Position numbers and translations under genes: made by a program. A model generated the notes under the pieces. The model ran no database searches. It was not told the DNA's origin and worked only from the letters and a program-made list of their open reading frames with translations. 41,693 bases of DNA from NCBI RefSeq assembly GCF_016653355.1, contig NZ_NHSK01000233.1, positions 1 through 41,693 on the forward strand. The letters run 5' to 3'. Source of the stretch: Rhodoplanes elegans. GTDB taxonomy: Bacteria; Pseudomonadota; Alphaproteobacteria; Rhizobiales; Xanthobacteraceae. Position 1 is the first letter of the stretch, and the number at the start of each line of letters is the position of its first letter. Shown in pieces: positions 26,483 through 33,912 of the stretch.

Positions 26483-26786
26483 ACCCCGCGCCGAAAGAGC
26501 AGGCTGCGGAAATTCCTACCACACCGCCGTGCATCCCGGCGACGACGGCGATCGAAGATCGTGACTTTTGTCCAAAGGCGACTGTGTGACGCTGGTCCCG
26601 ACGCGCTCGCGGGTCGCGGCTCGCGGCTCGACCGCCGCGCGATGGCCTGCAAGCCTGATCGTCTGCAAGCCTGCTCGAAGGGGCGCGACCAGCTCGAAAT
26701 CAAGACGGCGCACCGGGTCATTCAGACCCGTGCGCCGTCAAAGCTCCACCCGCCCTGCTCCGGCCGAGGGCCGGAGACCGGTCAGG
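26483..26786. other. Intergenic region between secreted-protein and histidine kinase genes
   Basis: 304 bases. It holds the strong hairpin at 26704-26739 and, in the remainder, no recognised gene. The stretch 26560-26700 contains short direct repeats (CCTGCAAGCCTG / CTGCAAGCCTG) only. Confidence 0.5.
26704..26739 (-). terminator. Strong hairpin terminator after small secreted protein gene
   Basis: GACGGCGCAC(C)GGGTC faces GACCCGTGCGCCGTC across a five-base loop, about 15 base pairs with one bulged C. On the minus strand it is followed by TTGATTT, a modest T-rich tail, 47 bases after the stop codon of the secreted-protein gene. Good intrinsic terminator candidate. Confidence 0.75.
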
Positions 26787-27083
26787 TCACTGGCCGTAAG
26801 CCACGACCGGGATGTCGGAGGCCATCGGGCCCCGCAGGCTGTCGGGCCGCGGATCGTCGTTGAGGGCGACGGTCAGGTCCGGAGCGGTCTGCTGCTCGAA
26901 GGCCGCCTGGATGGTCGCCGCGTCGACGGTCGGGCAGGTCCAGGTCTCGCCGGTCGGCGCCGCCGCCATCCAGCGCTGCTCGATGAGCTGGCGAACGTCG
27001 AGCTGGTCGGCCGTCGCCACGCCCGCGACGGCGGTGCCGGCGAGCGCGAGCATCAGGGTCAGAGTCTTCGTGCGAAACGTCAT
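26787..27083 (-). CDS. Small secreted protein (98 aa)
   Basis: The product starts with a clear signal peptide (MTFRTKTLTLMLALAGTAVAGVATA, cleavage before DQ) and then an about 73-residue mature part with one Cys (TWTCPTVD). No known domain is recognised. ATG 27083 has GGGAGG at six bases, so the in-frame GTG two codons upstream is rejected. A strong hairpin follows the stop codon. Codon use is normal. Likely a periplasmic or secreted small protein of unknown role. Confidence 0.8.
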   Translation of the reverse strand: MTFRTKTLTLMLALAGTAVAGVATADQLDVRQLIEQRWMAAAPTGETWTCPTVDAATIQAAFEQQTAPDLTVALNDDPRPDSLRGPMASDIPVVAYGQ

Positions 27084-27355
27084 GTCCACCTCCCGTTCGG
27101 GCCGTCGCTGTCGAGGGGCCGCGATGGCCGGACAGCATCGGCATGGGTCCGTACAACACCCGGCCGGTCACGGACGTGGTGGACGACGGTGTGCCCCCCG
27201 CACCACCGAACCGGCTCCCGATACAACCGGAAAGACCGCCGCCGGTTCCCTGCCCGACAGGCGCATTCGTCGAGAAAAGCTTAAGAGCGCGGCCGATTCA
27301 CGCGGTCGTGATCAGAACGCGGGGCGAACCGACGCGCACGGCGCGGCAAGCCGCT

Positions 27356-28153
27356 TCAGTAGCTCGCCTGGCCGCCGGAGAGGTCGAACACGGCGCCGCT
27401 GTTGTAGCTACAGGCGTCGGAGCACAGCCACGCCACCAGCTCGGCGAACTCGGCGATCGTGCCGAGCCGCTTCATCGGGCTACGCTGGACCACCGCCTCG
27501 ACGGCCGCTGGTGGCATGGCGCGAAGGAACTCCGTGTCGACGGCGGCCCAGACGACGCAGTTCGCCCGGAGCGGCGTGTCGCCGAGCTCCTTGCCGAGCG
27601 CCTTGGTGAAGGCGACGATGCCGGCGCTGGCCGCCGAGAAGGCGGCGAGGCCGGCCCGGCCCTCCTTGGCGGCGAGCGAGGCGACCGTGACGATGCGGCC
27701 GCGTCCGATCCGGCACATGTGCGGCACCACGGCGCGACAGACCTGGAACACGCCGGTCAGCGTCACGTCGATCACCTGGCGCCATTCCGACTCGCTCACC
27801 GCGTCGACCGATTTCCGGGTGCCGCCATAGCCGGCGGCGAGCACCAGCATGTCGATGCCGCCGGCGGCGACCGCCCGCGCCGCCGCGGCGGCGACTTGGT
27901 GCGACGAGGTGACGTCGACGGCGACCGGCACGATGCCGTCGACCGCCACCGGGTCGACGTCCCAGGCCTCGACGACGGCGCCGGCATCGCGCAGCCGTTC
28001 GGCGACGCCGCGGCCGAGACCGCGCGCCCCGCCCGTCACCACGGCGCGACGGCCGGAGAAATCGTAGGACACCGATCGCGGCGCCGCGCTGGTCACCGCA
28101 CCCGGCGTCGAACCGGTGACCGGCTTGCCGGCCGTGCTGGCAGCGTCCGTCAT
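27356..28153 (-). CDS. Short-chain dehydrogenase/reductase family protein with degenerate active site
   Basis: 265 residues, Rossmann fold with TGGARGLG at 40-47 for cofactor. The C-terminal half (SPMKRLGTIAEFAELVAWL, SGAVFDLSGGQ) is normal for SDRs such as FabG/BadH-like enzymes. The catalytic residues are not: in the usual N-S-Y-K tetrad N is Thr131 (DVTLTGVF), S is retained as Ser159, Y is Phe172 and K is Ser176 (AFSAASAGIVAF in place of YxASK). The NNAG motif is also altered (VLAAG). So oxidoreductase activity by the standard mechanism is improbable; a binding or regulatory role, or a gene in decay, is possible. The frame is intact and the ribosome site GGAGG is excellent. A 30-residue N-terminal extension (Ala/Thr/Ser) precedes the fold. 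Confidence 0.9.
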   Translation of the reverse strand: MTDAASTAGKPVTGSTPGAVTSAAPRSVSYDFSGRRAVVTGGARGLGRGVAERLRDAGAVVEAWDVDPVAVDGIVPVAVDVTSSHQVAAAAARAVAAGGIDMLVLAAGYGGTRKSVDAVSESEWRQVIDVTLTGVFQVCRAVVPHMCRIGRGRIVTVASLAAKEGRAGLAAFSAASAGIVAFTKALGKELGDTPLRANCVVWAAVDTEFLRAMPPAAVEAVVQRSPMKRLGTIAEFAELVAWLCSDACSYNSGAVFDLSGGQASY

Positions 28154-28220
28154 GGCATCCTCCGCCCGACCGGCGCCGCGACGACCGGCGGCCCGGCACG
28201 CGGTGCCATCATACGGCGGC

Positions 28221-28805
28221 TCAGGGCCGGCGCGCGAGCGTGAAGGCGCCGCGCATGTCGCCGGCCTTGAAGCCGGTCGCGGTGTCGTCCGGATAGAGGC
28301 GCTTCAGGGCGGCGACGACGTCCGGCTTCAGCTCGGAGCCGTGGCAGCCGAGGCACGGCTCGCCGGTCGGGATCGCCTTCATGAAGCGGAACATAGGTCC
28401 GTCGGCTGTGTCGACGACGGCGCTGCGTGTCTGCGCGGCGACGGGCTGCCCCTCCGCGATTTTGGTCGCGAACATGTCCATCGTGGTGCGCTCGAACTCG
28501 TCCGGCGCGGCGGCCGGGTTGCGCGGCTTCAGGCTGGTGCGGGCGATCCGCCAACCGGTGCGCTGGCTATGCTCCGCGGCGATCGCCGGCGCCTGCTCCT
28601 TGCAGAAGCCGATCGCGCCGACGAGGCCCGAGGTCTCGATGGCGCTCTTCACGGCCCCGAGCAGCGTCGCGCCGTAGTCGGCCGCGACCGTCGCGGCCTG
28701 TGCGGCGAGGCGCGCCTCGCGCGCGGCGCGGTCGCGCTCGGCGCCGAGCCAGAGCGCAGCGGCGCCGACGACGGCGGCCCCGACGACGATGATCCTGAGC
28801 GACAT
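28221..28805 (-). CDS. Tll0287-like (DUF3365) c-type haem protein
   Basis: 194 residues with an N-terminal hydrophobic segment (1-20, signal anchor or signal peptide), so exported. The region 50-194 has the DUF3365/Tll0287-like pattern: GFCKEQAPAIA (Cys68), RIARTSLKPRNPAAAPDEFE, and a c-type haem site CLGCHG at 151-156 followed by LYPDDTATGFKAGDMRGAF, as seen in sensor and electron-transfer proteins. Haem is presumably attached by the Ccm system in the periplasm. The start has GGAGGG upstream. It lies 67 bases before the SDR-like gene on the same strand, so co-transcription is possible. Role inferred: haem-based redox or sensing. Confidence 0.88.
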   Translation of the reverse strand: MSLRIIVVGAAVVGAAALWLGAERDRAAREARLAAQAATVAADYGATLLGAVKSAIETSGLVGAIGFCKEQAPAIAAEHSQRTGWRIARTSLKPRNPAAAPDEFERTTMDMFATKIAEGQPVAAQTRSAVVDTADGPMFRFMKAIPTGEPCLGCHGSELKPDVVAALKRLYPDDTATGFKAGDMRGAFTLARRP

Positions 28806-28940
28806 GATCCGACCCTCCGTGCGACCGGACGGCAGGCGTCCGCGACGGGGGCCACGATGGCGAACCCCACCGGCCCGGTCTGTGACGGAGTCACCGGCGG
28901 CCCATCAAACGCCGTCGGCGATGCCCAGTCGTTCGGCCGA

Positions 28941-29528
28941 TCAGGCGGCGCCGGCGTCGCGGGCCGGCGGATCGGCATAGCGCGCCGCCGCCTCGCGCAG
29001 GATGCGGGCGACCTGGCGGGCGCCGAGCGTCCGGGCGAGGTTCTGGGCCGCGACGTCGAGCAGCACCACGGCGCCGTCACCGACGCCGTGCGCCTCCGCC
29101 TCCGCCTCCAGCCGCGCCACCCCGTCGCGCCAGAAGGCGTCGGTGCGGGCCCGCTCGGCGGCGACGATGTCGGCGATCGGCGCGCCCGTGTCGGGGATCG
29201 CGGCCGGGGCGATCGGCGCCGGGTCGATCTCGGCCCGCTGGGCCGCCCGGACGACGTTCGCCTTCGGGGTGTCGCGCTTCGGCGTGCCGCGCGGCGGCGC
29301 CCACTGGTCCGGCAGCCGTCCCTCGCGCATCGCCTCGGCGGCGGCCTTGCTGCGGCGGATGTCGGCGCGCAGCCCCCACAGGCCGACCACCATGGCGAAG
29401 GCAGCGGCGCCGAGAACGAGATAATTCCCGCCGTCGCCGCGCAGGAGCATGACGCCCTGAATGCCGACGAGCGCCGCCCCGAACGCGGCCGCGCCCGCGG
29501 TGAAGAAGAATGAAATCAAGCGGATCAT
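28941..29528 (-). CDS. Small membrane protein, uncharacterised
   Basis: 195 residues starting MIRLISFFFTAG. Two hydrophobic helices (about 4-28 and 36-56) are followed by a charged, Ala-rich cytosolic part of 135 residues rich in helix formers (ADIVAAERARTDAFWRDGVARLEAEAEAHG). No family recognised. The start at 29528 has GGGA upstream and removes an Arg-rich extension. It precedes the DUF3365 gene by 135 bases on the same strand and is divergent from the EF-hand gene. A possible membrane-bound scaffold; function unknown. Confidence 0.65.
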   Translation of the reverse strand: MIRLISFFFTAGAAAFGAALVGIQGVMLLRGDGGNYLVLGAAAFAMVVGLWGLRADIRRSKAAAEAMREGRLPDQWAPPRGTPKRDTPKANVVRAAQRAEIDPAPIAPAAIPDTGAPIADIVAAERARTDAFWRDGVARLEAEAEAHGVGDGAVVLLDVAAQNLARTLGARQVARILREAAARYADPPARDAGAA

Positions 29529-29786
29529 CTGGTCGTCCCATCGTGCCGCCGCACCCGAGATCGCCGGCGGGCGCGCCGATCCTCGCGCGCCGGGCCGGCC
29601 GGTTGTCAAGCTGGGAGAGTTCCGGGATGTCGCCCCGGATTGACACCGCAGGACAGGTTTTTCGACCTGCTCCGCGGAGCGGCCACGCGCCGGACGGCCG
29701 GGCGCCGCGACGCCCCGGCGCCGGCATGCCCAAAAGCTGCCGCCTTGCCGGCGTCAGTCGGCCGCGACGGGCGGGAGAGGACCTTC

Positions 29787-30311
29787 ATGCGATACGTGCT
29801 TGTGATGTTGACGTGCCTGGCGACCGCCGGGAGCGCGGCGGCGCAGTCCGGCGGCGCCCCGGGCCTGCCCGGCGTCTACGACCGCCGGCCCGACTTTCGG
29901 GCCGCCAACCGGCCGGGCGAGGATCCGGTCCGCCAGTCGGCCCCGGCCTGGGACGCCAACCGCGACGGCGTCTTCACCTGCGACGAGTGGAAACAGTACG
30001 TCACCCGCATCTTCGTCAACGCCGACGCCAACCGCGACGGCTTCGTCGACGCCAAGGAGTTCGATGCGCTCCGCCGCGCCGACCCGGCGTTCAAGAACGC
30101 CGAGCTCGGCTACTTCGACGACAACCGCGACGGCCGCATCGCGCGGGCCGAGTTCGTCGATCGCCCGAGTCCGTTCTTCGCCCGTTTCGACCGCAACGGC
30201 GACTGCAAGGTGACGGCCGAGGAGATGCGGGGTGGTGGCGGCGGCGGGCCGAGCATGCGCCCCAATCTCGGCGGCGGCGGCATGGGCGGCACGGTCGGCA
30301 TCCCGTTCTGA
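29787..30311 (+). CDS. Secreted EF-hand calcium-binding protein
   Basis: 174 residues. A signal peptide at 1-20 (MRYVLVMLTCLATAGSAAAQ) is followed by four EF-hand loops of the pattern DxNxDG: DANRDGVFTCDE (56-67), DANRDGFVDAKE (80-91), DDNRDGRIARAE (111-122) and DRNGDCKVTAEE (135-146). The C-terminus is Gly/Met-rich. Acts as a periplasmic Ca2+-binding protein of unknown partner. The start has GGGAGAGGA at 29773-29781, so the in-frame stretch upstream from 29640 is rejected. It is 135 bases ahead of the OYE gene on the same strand. Confidence 0.9.
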   Translation: MRYVLVMLTCLATAGSAAAQSGGAPGLPGVYDRRPDFRAANRPGEDPVRQSAPAWDANRDGVFTCDEWKQYVTRIFVNADANRDGFVDAKEFDALRRADPAFKNAELGYFDDNRDGRIARAEFVDRPSPFFARFDRNGDCKVTAEEMRGGGGGGPSMRPNLGGGGMGGTVGIPF

Positions 30312-30446
30312 GCGCCGGATCGAACGGGCGGAAGCGCTGCCTTCGGTTGCCGGGTCGCGCGGGTCTGCGATACGACTGGGCCGTGCCCCGCACGGCCCTC
30401 TCCCCACCCCTGCGCCGTGCCCGAGTTTCCCCCGATCGAGTGCCCC

Positions 30447-31559
30447 ATGACCAGCGCCACAATGACCAGCGCCCTGTTCACTCCCATCGAGATCGCCGGC
30501 CGGACCTTCGAGAACCGCATCGCGGTCGCGCCGATGTGCCAGTACAGCGGCAACGACGGCTGTGCCTCCGACTGGCACATGACGCATCTCGGCATGCTGG
30601 CGAACTCGGGCGCCGGCCTGGTCGTCGTCGAGGCGACCCATGTCGAGCGGCGCGGCCGCATCACCCATGGCTGCCTCGGCCTCTACTCGGACGCCTGCGA
30701 GGCGGCGCTCGCCCGCATCGTCGCCCATTGCCGGCGCATCGGCACCGCCAAGCTCGGCGTCCAGCTCGCCCATGCGGGTCGCAAGGCCTCGTCGCAACGC
30801 CCCTGGGAGGGCGGCAAGGCGCTCGCCGTCGACCACGACCCGTGGCCGACCGAGGCGCCCTCCGCCCTGCCCTTCGGGCCGGGCTGGCACGTCCCCCAGG
30901 CGATGACCGAGGACGACATGGAGCGCGTGATCGCCGCCTTCGCGCAGGCCGCGACCCGGGCGGTGCGCATCGGCTTCGATGCGGTCGAGCTGCACGCTGC
31001 GCACGGCTATCTGGTGCACGCGTTCCTCTCCGCCGTATCGAACCAGCGCACCGACGCATACGGGGGCTCGCGCGAGAACCGGATGCGGTTTCCGCTCGCC
31101 GTCGCCCAGGCGGTGCGCGGCAGCGTGCCACGCGACGTGGCGCTCGGCGCCCGCATCACCGGCAGCGACTGGCTGGACGGCGGGATCGACGTCGACGAGG
31201 CGATCGTCTTCGCCCGCGCCCTGAAGGACATCGGCTACGACTATGCCGACGTGTCCTCGGGCGGCCTGACGGCCGAGGCCCGCAACCCGACCTCGCCCGG
31301 CTACAACGTGCCGCTGGCCGAGGCGGTGCGCCACGCGACCGGCCTCGTCACCCGCGCGGTCGGCCTGATCGTCGACCCGAAGCAGGCCGAGGTGATCGTC
31401 GCCGAGGGCAAGGCCGACATGGTGGCGCTCGCCCGCGCCATGCTGGACAACCCGCATTGGGGCTGGCACGCGGCCCGCGCGCTCGGCGCCGAGGCGCGCC
31501 GGCCGCCGCAGTATCTGCGCGCCGGACCGAGCCTGTGGGCGCCCGCGGCACGCGGCTGA
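30447..31559 (+). CDS. NADH:flavin oxidoreductase, old yellow enzyme family (XenA/YqjM-like)
   Basis: 370 residues, FMN-binding TIM barrel. Marks: IAVAPMCQYSG near the N-terminus (Cys31, the redox-tuning Cys of the YqjM/XenA class), ELHAAHGYLVHAFLS (the H-x-x-H substrate pair), RENRMRFPLAVAQAVR, and VALARAMLDNPHWGWHAAR at the end. It reduces activated C=C bonds with NAD(P)H; natural substrate is unknown. Start: ATG 30447 or 30462; a GTG at 30417 is less likely because the residues it adds are not conserved. Its stop lies 29 bases before the GTG start of the beta-helix gene on the same strand. Confidence 0.92.
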   Translation: MTSATMTSALFTPIEIAGRTFENRIAVAPMCQYSGNDGCASDWHMTHLGMLANSGAGLVVVEATHVERRGRITHGCLGLYSDACEAALARIVAHCRRIGTAKLGVQLAHAGRKASSQRPWEGGKALAVDHDPWPTEAPSALPFGPGWHVPQAMTEDDMERVIAAFAQAATRAVRIGFDAVELHAAHGYLVHAFLSAVSNQRTDAYGGSRENRMRFPLAVAQAVRGSVPRDVALGARITGSDWLDGGIDVDEAIVFARALKDIGYDYADVSSGGLTAEARNPTSPGYNVPLAEAVRHATGLVTRAVGLIVDPKQAEVIVAEGKADMVALARAMLDNPHWGWHAARALGAEARRPPQYLRAGPSLWAPAARG

Positions 31560-31588
31560 GCCACTCGCCGGCGGCGACAGGCGGCCCG

Positions 31589-32857
31589 GTGTCGGCCTTC
31601 GGCATCGATGCGGCGACGCTCGGCCTCCGGCCCGGCAGCGCGGACGACCAGACGCTCGTCCTCCAGCGCGCCCTCGACCGCACGGCGGCGACCGGCGCGC
31701 CGCTCGCCTTCCCGCCCGGCGTCTACAAGGTCGGTGGCGTGCGGCTGCCGGACGGCGCGAGGCTCGTCGGCGCGCCCGGCGCAGTGCGGCTCCAGTTCCT
31801 CGGCGGCGCCTCGCTGCTGTCGGCCGCCAATGTCGGCCGCGTCTCGCTCGACGGCCTGGTGCTCGACGGCGGCGGCCGGCCGCTGCCGCCCGACCGCGCC
31901 CTCCTGCAGTGCGAGCAGGTCGATGCGCTCGCGGTGACGAACTGTAGCGTGGCGGGCGCCGATGGCACGGCGCTCTACCTCTACAAATGTGCCGGCACGA
32001 TCGCCGACAACCGCGTCACCGAAACGGGCGACGTGGCGATCCAGACCCGCGACAGCCGCGGCATGGTGATCGCCCGCAACGTGATCGCCGGGGCCGGCAA
32101 CAACGGCATCCAGGTGCTGCGCTTCGAGGCCGGCGAGGACGGCACCCTGATCGTCGACAACCGGGTGACCGATGTCCGCAACCGGGCCGGCGGCCAGGGC
32201 CAGTTCGGCAACGCCATCAACGTGTACCGGGCGAACGGCGTGATCGTGCGCGGCAACCGCATCGCCGATTGCGCTTTCTCGGGCGTGCGCGGCAACTCGG
32301 CCTCCAACCTGCAGATCGTCGGCAACACGGTGACCCGGGTCGGCGAGACGGCGCTGTACTCGGAGTTCCAGTTCGAGGCCGCCCTGGTGGCGAACAACAT
32401 CGTCGACGGCGCCCAGATGGGCGTCTCGATCGCCAATTTCGCCAGCGGCGGGCGGATCGCCGTCGTCCAGGGCAACATCCTGCGCAACCTCGCGCCCGGG
32501 ACCGTCAATCCGGACCCCGAGTTTCTGCTCGGCGTCGGCATGTATGTCGAGGCCGACACCACGGCGACCGGCAACGTCGTCGAGAACGCGAGCGCGGTCG
32601 GCATCGCGGTCGGCTGGGGCCCCTATCTGCGCGACGTCTCCGTCACCGGCAATGTGGTGCGCCAGTGCGGCATCGGCGTCGGCGTGACGGTGGTCCCGGG
32701 CGCCCGCAGCACCGTGCTGTCCGCGAACATCATCTCGGGCAGCCGCGCCGGCGCCATCGTCGGGCTCGACCACAAGACCCCGGTCACGGGCGACCTCGCG
32801 ACCGGCGGAGCCGAGCCTTATCCGCATCTCTCACTAAGTGGTAATAAGGTTTCGTGA
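31589..32857 (+). CDS. Right-handed parallel beta-helix protein, TIGR03808-like, lacking its Tat leader
   Basis: 422 residues from a GTG start. The text GIDAATLGLRPGSADDQTLVLQRALDRT, then ALAFPPGVYKVGGVRLPDG, repeated NxIxGNxV beta-helix rungs (GNRIADCAFSGVRGNSASNLQIVGNTVTRVGE), and GWGPYLRDVSVTGNVVRQCGIG match my recollection of the TIGR03808 family (twin-arginine-exported repeat protein of Rhizobiales). Normal members begin with an RR-x-F-L leader of about 40 residues; none is encoded here, because the frame upstream runs into the end of the OYE gene. The GTG has AGGCGG-like sequence upstream. So the protein may be cytosolic or the gene may be truncated. The C-terminus is intact. G+C is normal except the last 25 codons. 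Confidence 0.85.
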   Translation: MSAFGIDAATLGLRPGSADDQTLVLQRALDRTAATGAPLAFPPGVYKVGGVRLPDGARLVGAPGAVRLQFLGGASLLSAANVGRVSLDGLVLDGGGRPLPPDRALLQCEQVDALAVTNCSVAGADGTALYLYKCAGTIADNRVTETGDVAIQTRDSRGMVIARNVIAGAGNNGIQVLRFEAGEDGTLIVDNRVTDVRNRAGGQGQFGNAINVYRANGVIVRGNRIADCAFSGVRGNSASNLQIVGNTVTRVGETALYSEFQFEAALVANNIVDGAQMGVSIANFASGGRIAVVQGNILRNLAPGTVNPDPEFLLGVGMYVEADTTATGNVVENASAVGIAVGWGPYLRDVSVTGNVVRQCGIGVGVTVVPGARSTVLSANIISGSRAGAIVGLDHKTPVTGDLATGGAEPYPHLSLSGNKVS

Positions 32858-33196
32858 GCCAGGCGACACGGCATGCGGCGCCAGATCCCAATGTGTCGCC
32901 CACTGTAAATACAGCCCATCCAACTAGTCCGAAGTTGCGCTGCGGCATCGAATTTCCGCGTTCAACCCTGAATTCTTGCTGGCGTGATCTACGGCTTTTC
33001 TGTTAGACTAAAGTCCAAGCTGCAGTCGACTTCGCCTCGGCTGGCAGTCTTCCAAAAACAGGCAGAACACCAAGGGGGGTCTCGGCCGTCGCGTCAGCGA
33101 GGCGCCGAGATCCAAACTGCGTCGGCGCGGCATCCCCATCCGCACCCCGGACGCAGGGCATGGTGACAACACCGCCACGACAGGGAGGACTTGATC
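32858..33196. other. Lower-G+C intergenic stretch before zinc-ribbon gene
   Basis: 339 bases with no gene. It is the A+T-richest stretch in this part of the window and may hold a promoter: TTGCTGG around 32977 and TTAGACT around 33003 are loosely placed for -35/-10, but spacing is poor. The final AGGGAGGAC at 33182-33190 is the ribosome site of the next gene. No riboswitch recognised. Confidence 0.4.
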
Positions 33197-33436
33197 ATGA
33201 TGAACGGCGGCTACCTCGACACGCGGGCGCCCGACAGATCGTTGTTCGGCAAGCAGCACTGCCCGCGTTGCGCCTATCTGCTGGTGGCGCCGGACGAGTC
33301 GCATCACATCGCCGATCGTGTGGTCCGCCACCTGTGGACCTGCGAGGCGTGCGGCACCGGGTTCAGCACCTGGGTCAAGTTCCAGCCGGAGTTCGGCGAG
33401 ATGCACTGCGAGCCGCAGTGCGCCGAAGCGGCCTGA
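33197..33436 (+). CDS. Small zinc-ribbon protein (79 aa)
   Basis: Starts MMNGGYLDTRAPDRSL with AGGGAGGAC at six bases. It contains two CxxC knuckles, HCPRC (Cys22, Cys25) and TCEAC (Cys49, Cys52), separated by 23 residues, with aromatic residues around them (HLWTCEACGTGFSTWVKF), the classic zinc-ribbon plan. Two further Cys (71 and 75) close the C-terminus. No DNA-binding partner gene is nearby. Likely a zinc-binding small protein of unknown role; it stands alone between intergenic regions. Confidence 0.8.
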   Translation: MMNGGYLDTRAPDRSLFGKQHCPRCAYLLVAPDESHHIADRVVRHLWTCEACGTGFSTWVKFQPEFGEMHCEPQCAEAA

Positions 33437-33912
33437 GCCGCTCCGCCGGGCGACCACCGGTCGCCCGTGCACGCACCGACCGCAGCCGGGCGGGCCTACG
33501 GCCTGCCGCTGAGGCGGTCCCGAGTGATCTCGCCTGCTCGAGTCGAGTCGCCTGCTCGAGCCGTCTTGCCTGCCCGAAGGCGGGTCGCCTGCCGGTGTCG
33601 TATCGCCCGCTCCGCGCGTGTCGGTCCCGGCATCGATCACATTCTCGGTCGTATATTCACCCGTAATTGATTGCTCCGCGCCCTCGGCCTCGCGCCCCTT
33701 TCCGACAGCTCGGCGCTCGTGCGGATGAGCCCGTCGCGGCGCCGCCGGACGCCGGCGCGTGCAGGCGTCGTCCCGGACCGGCGCCCCCGAGGTCGGCCGG
33801 ACGGGATGCCCCGGCGGTATTGCCCAAACCCGTGAATCCCGGCTAACTCCACGGCCCGATCAAGTGCCCGGCCTCCCCCGACCGGCGGCCGCGCCATCGC
33901 ACAGGACCGCCG
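33437..33912. other. Intergenic region with degenerate 18-base tandem repeats
   Basis: 476 bases without a gene. From about 33521 to 33620 the motif TCGCCTGCTCGAG recurs with period about 18 (CTCGCCTGCTCGAGTC, GTCGCCTGCTCGAGCC, GTCTTGCCTGCCCGAAG, GGTCGCCTGCCGGTGTC, GTATCGCCCGCTCCGCG), degrading to the right. The rest is G+C-rich spacer ending in ACAGGACCGCCG, the aas ribosome site. Confidence 0.5.

Noticed and set aside
27084-27089. A GTG start two codons upstream for the small secreted protein
   Set aside because: The ribosome site GGGAGG is spaced correctly for the ATG at 27083 and is too close to the GTG.
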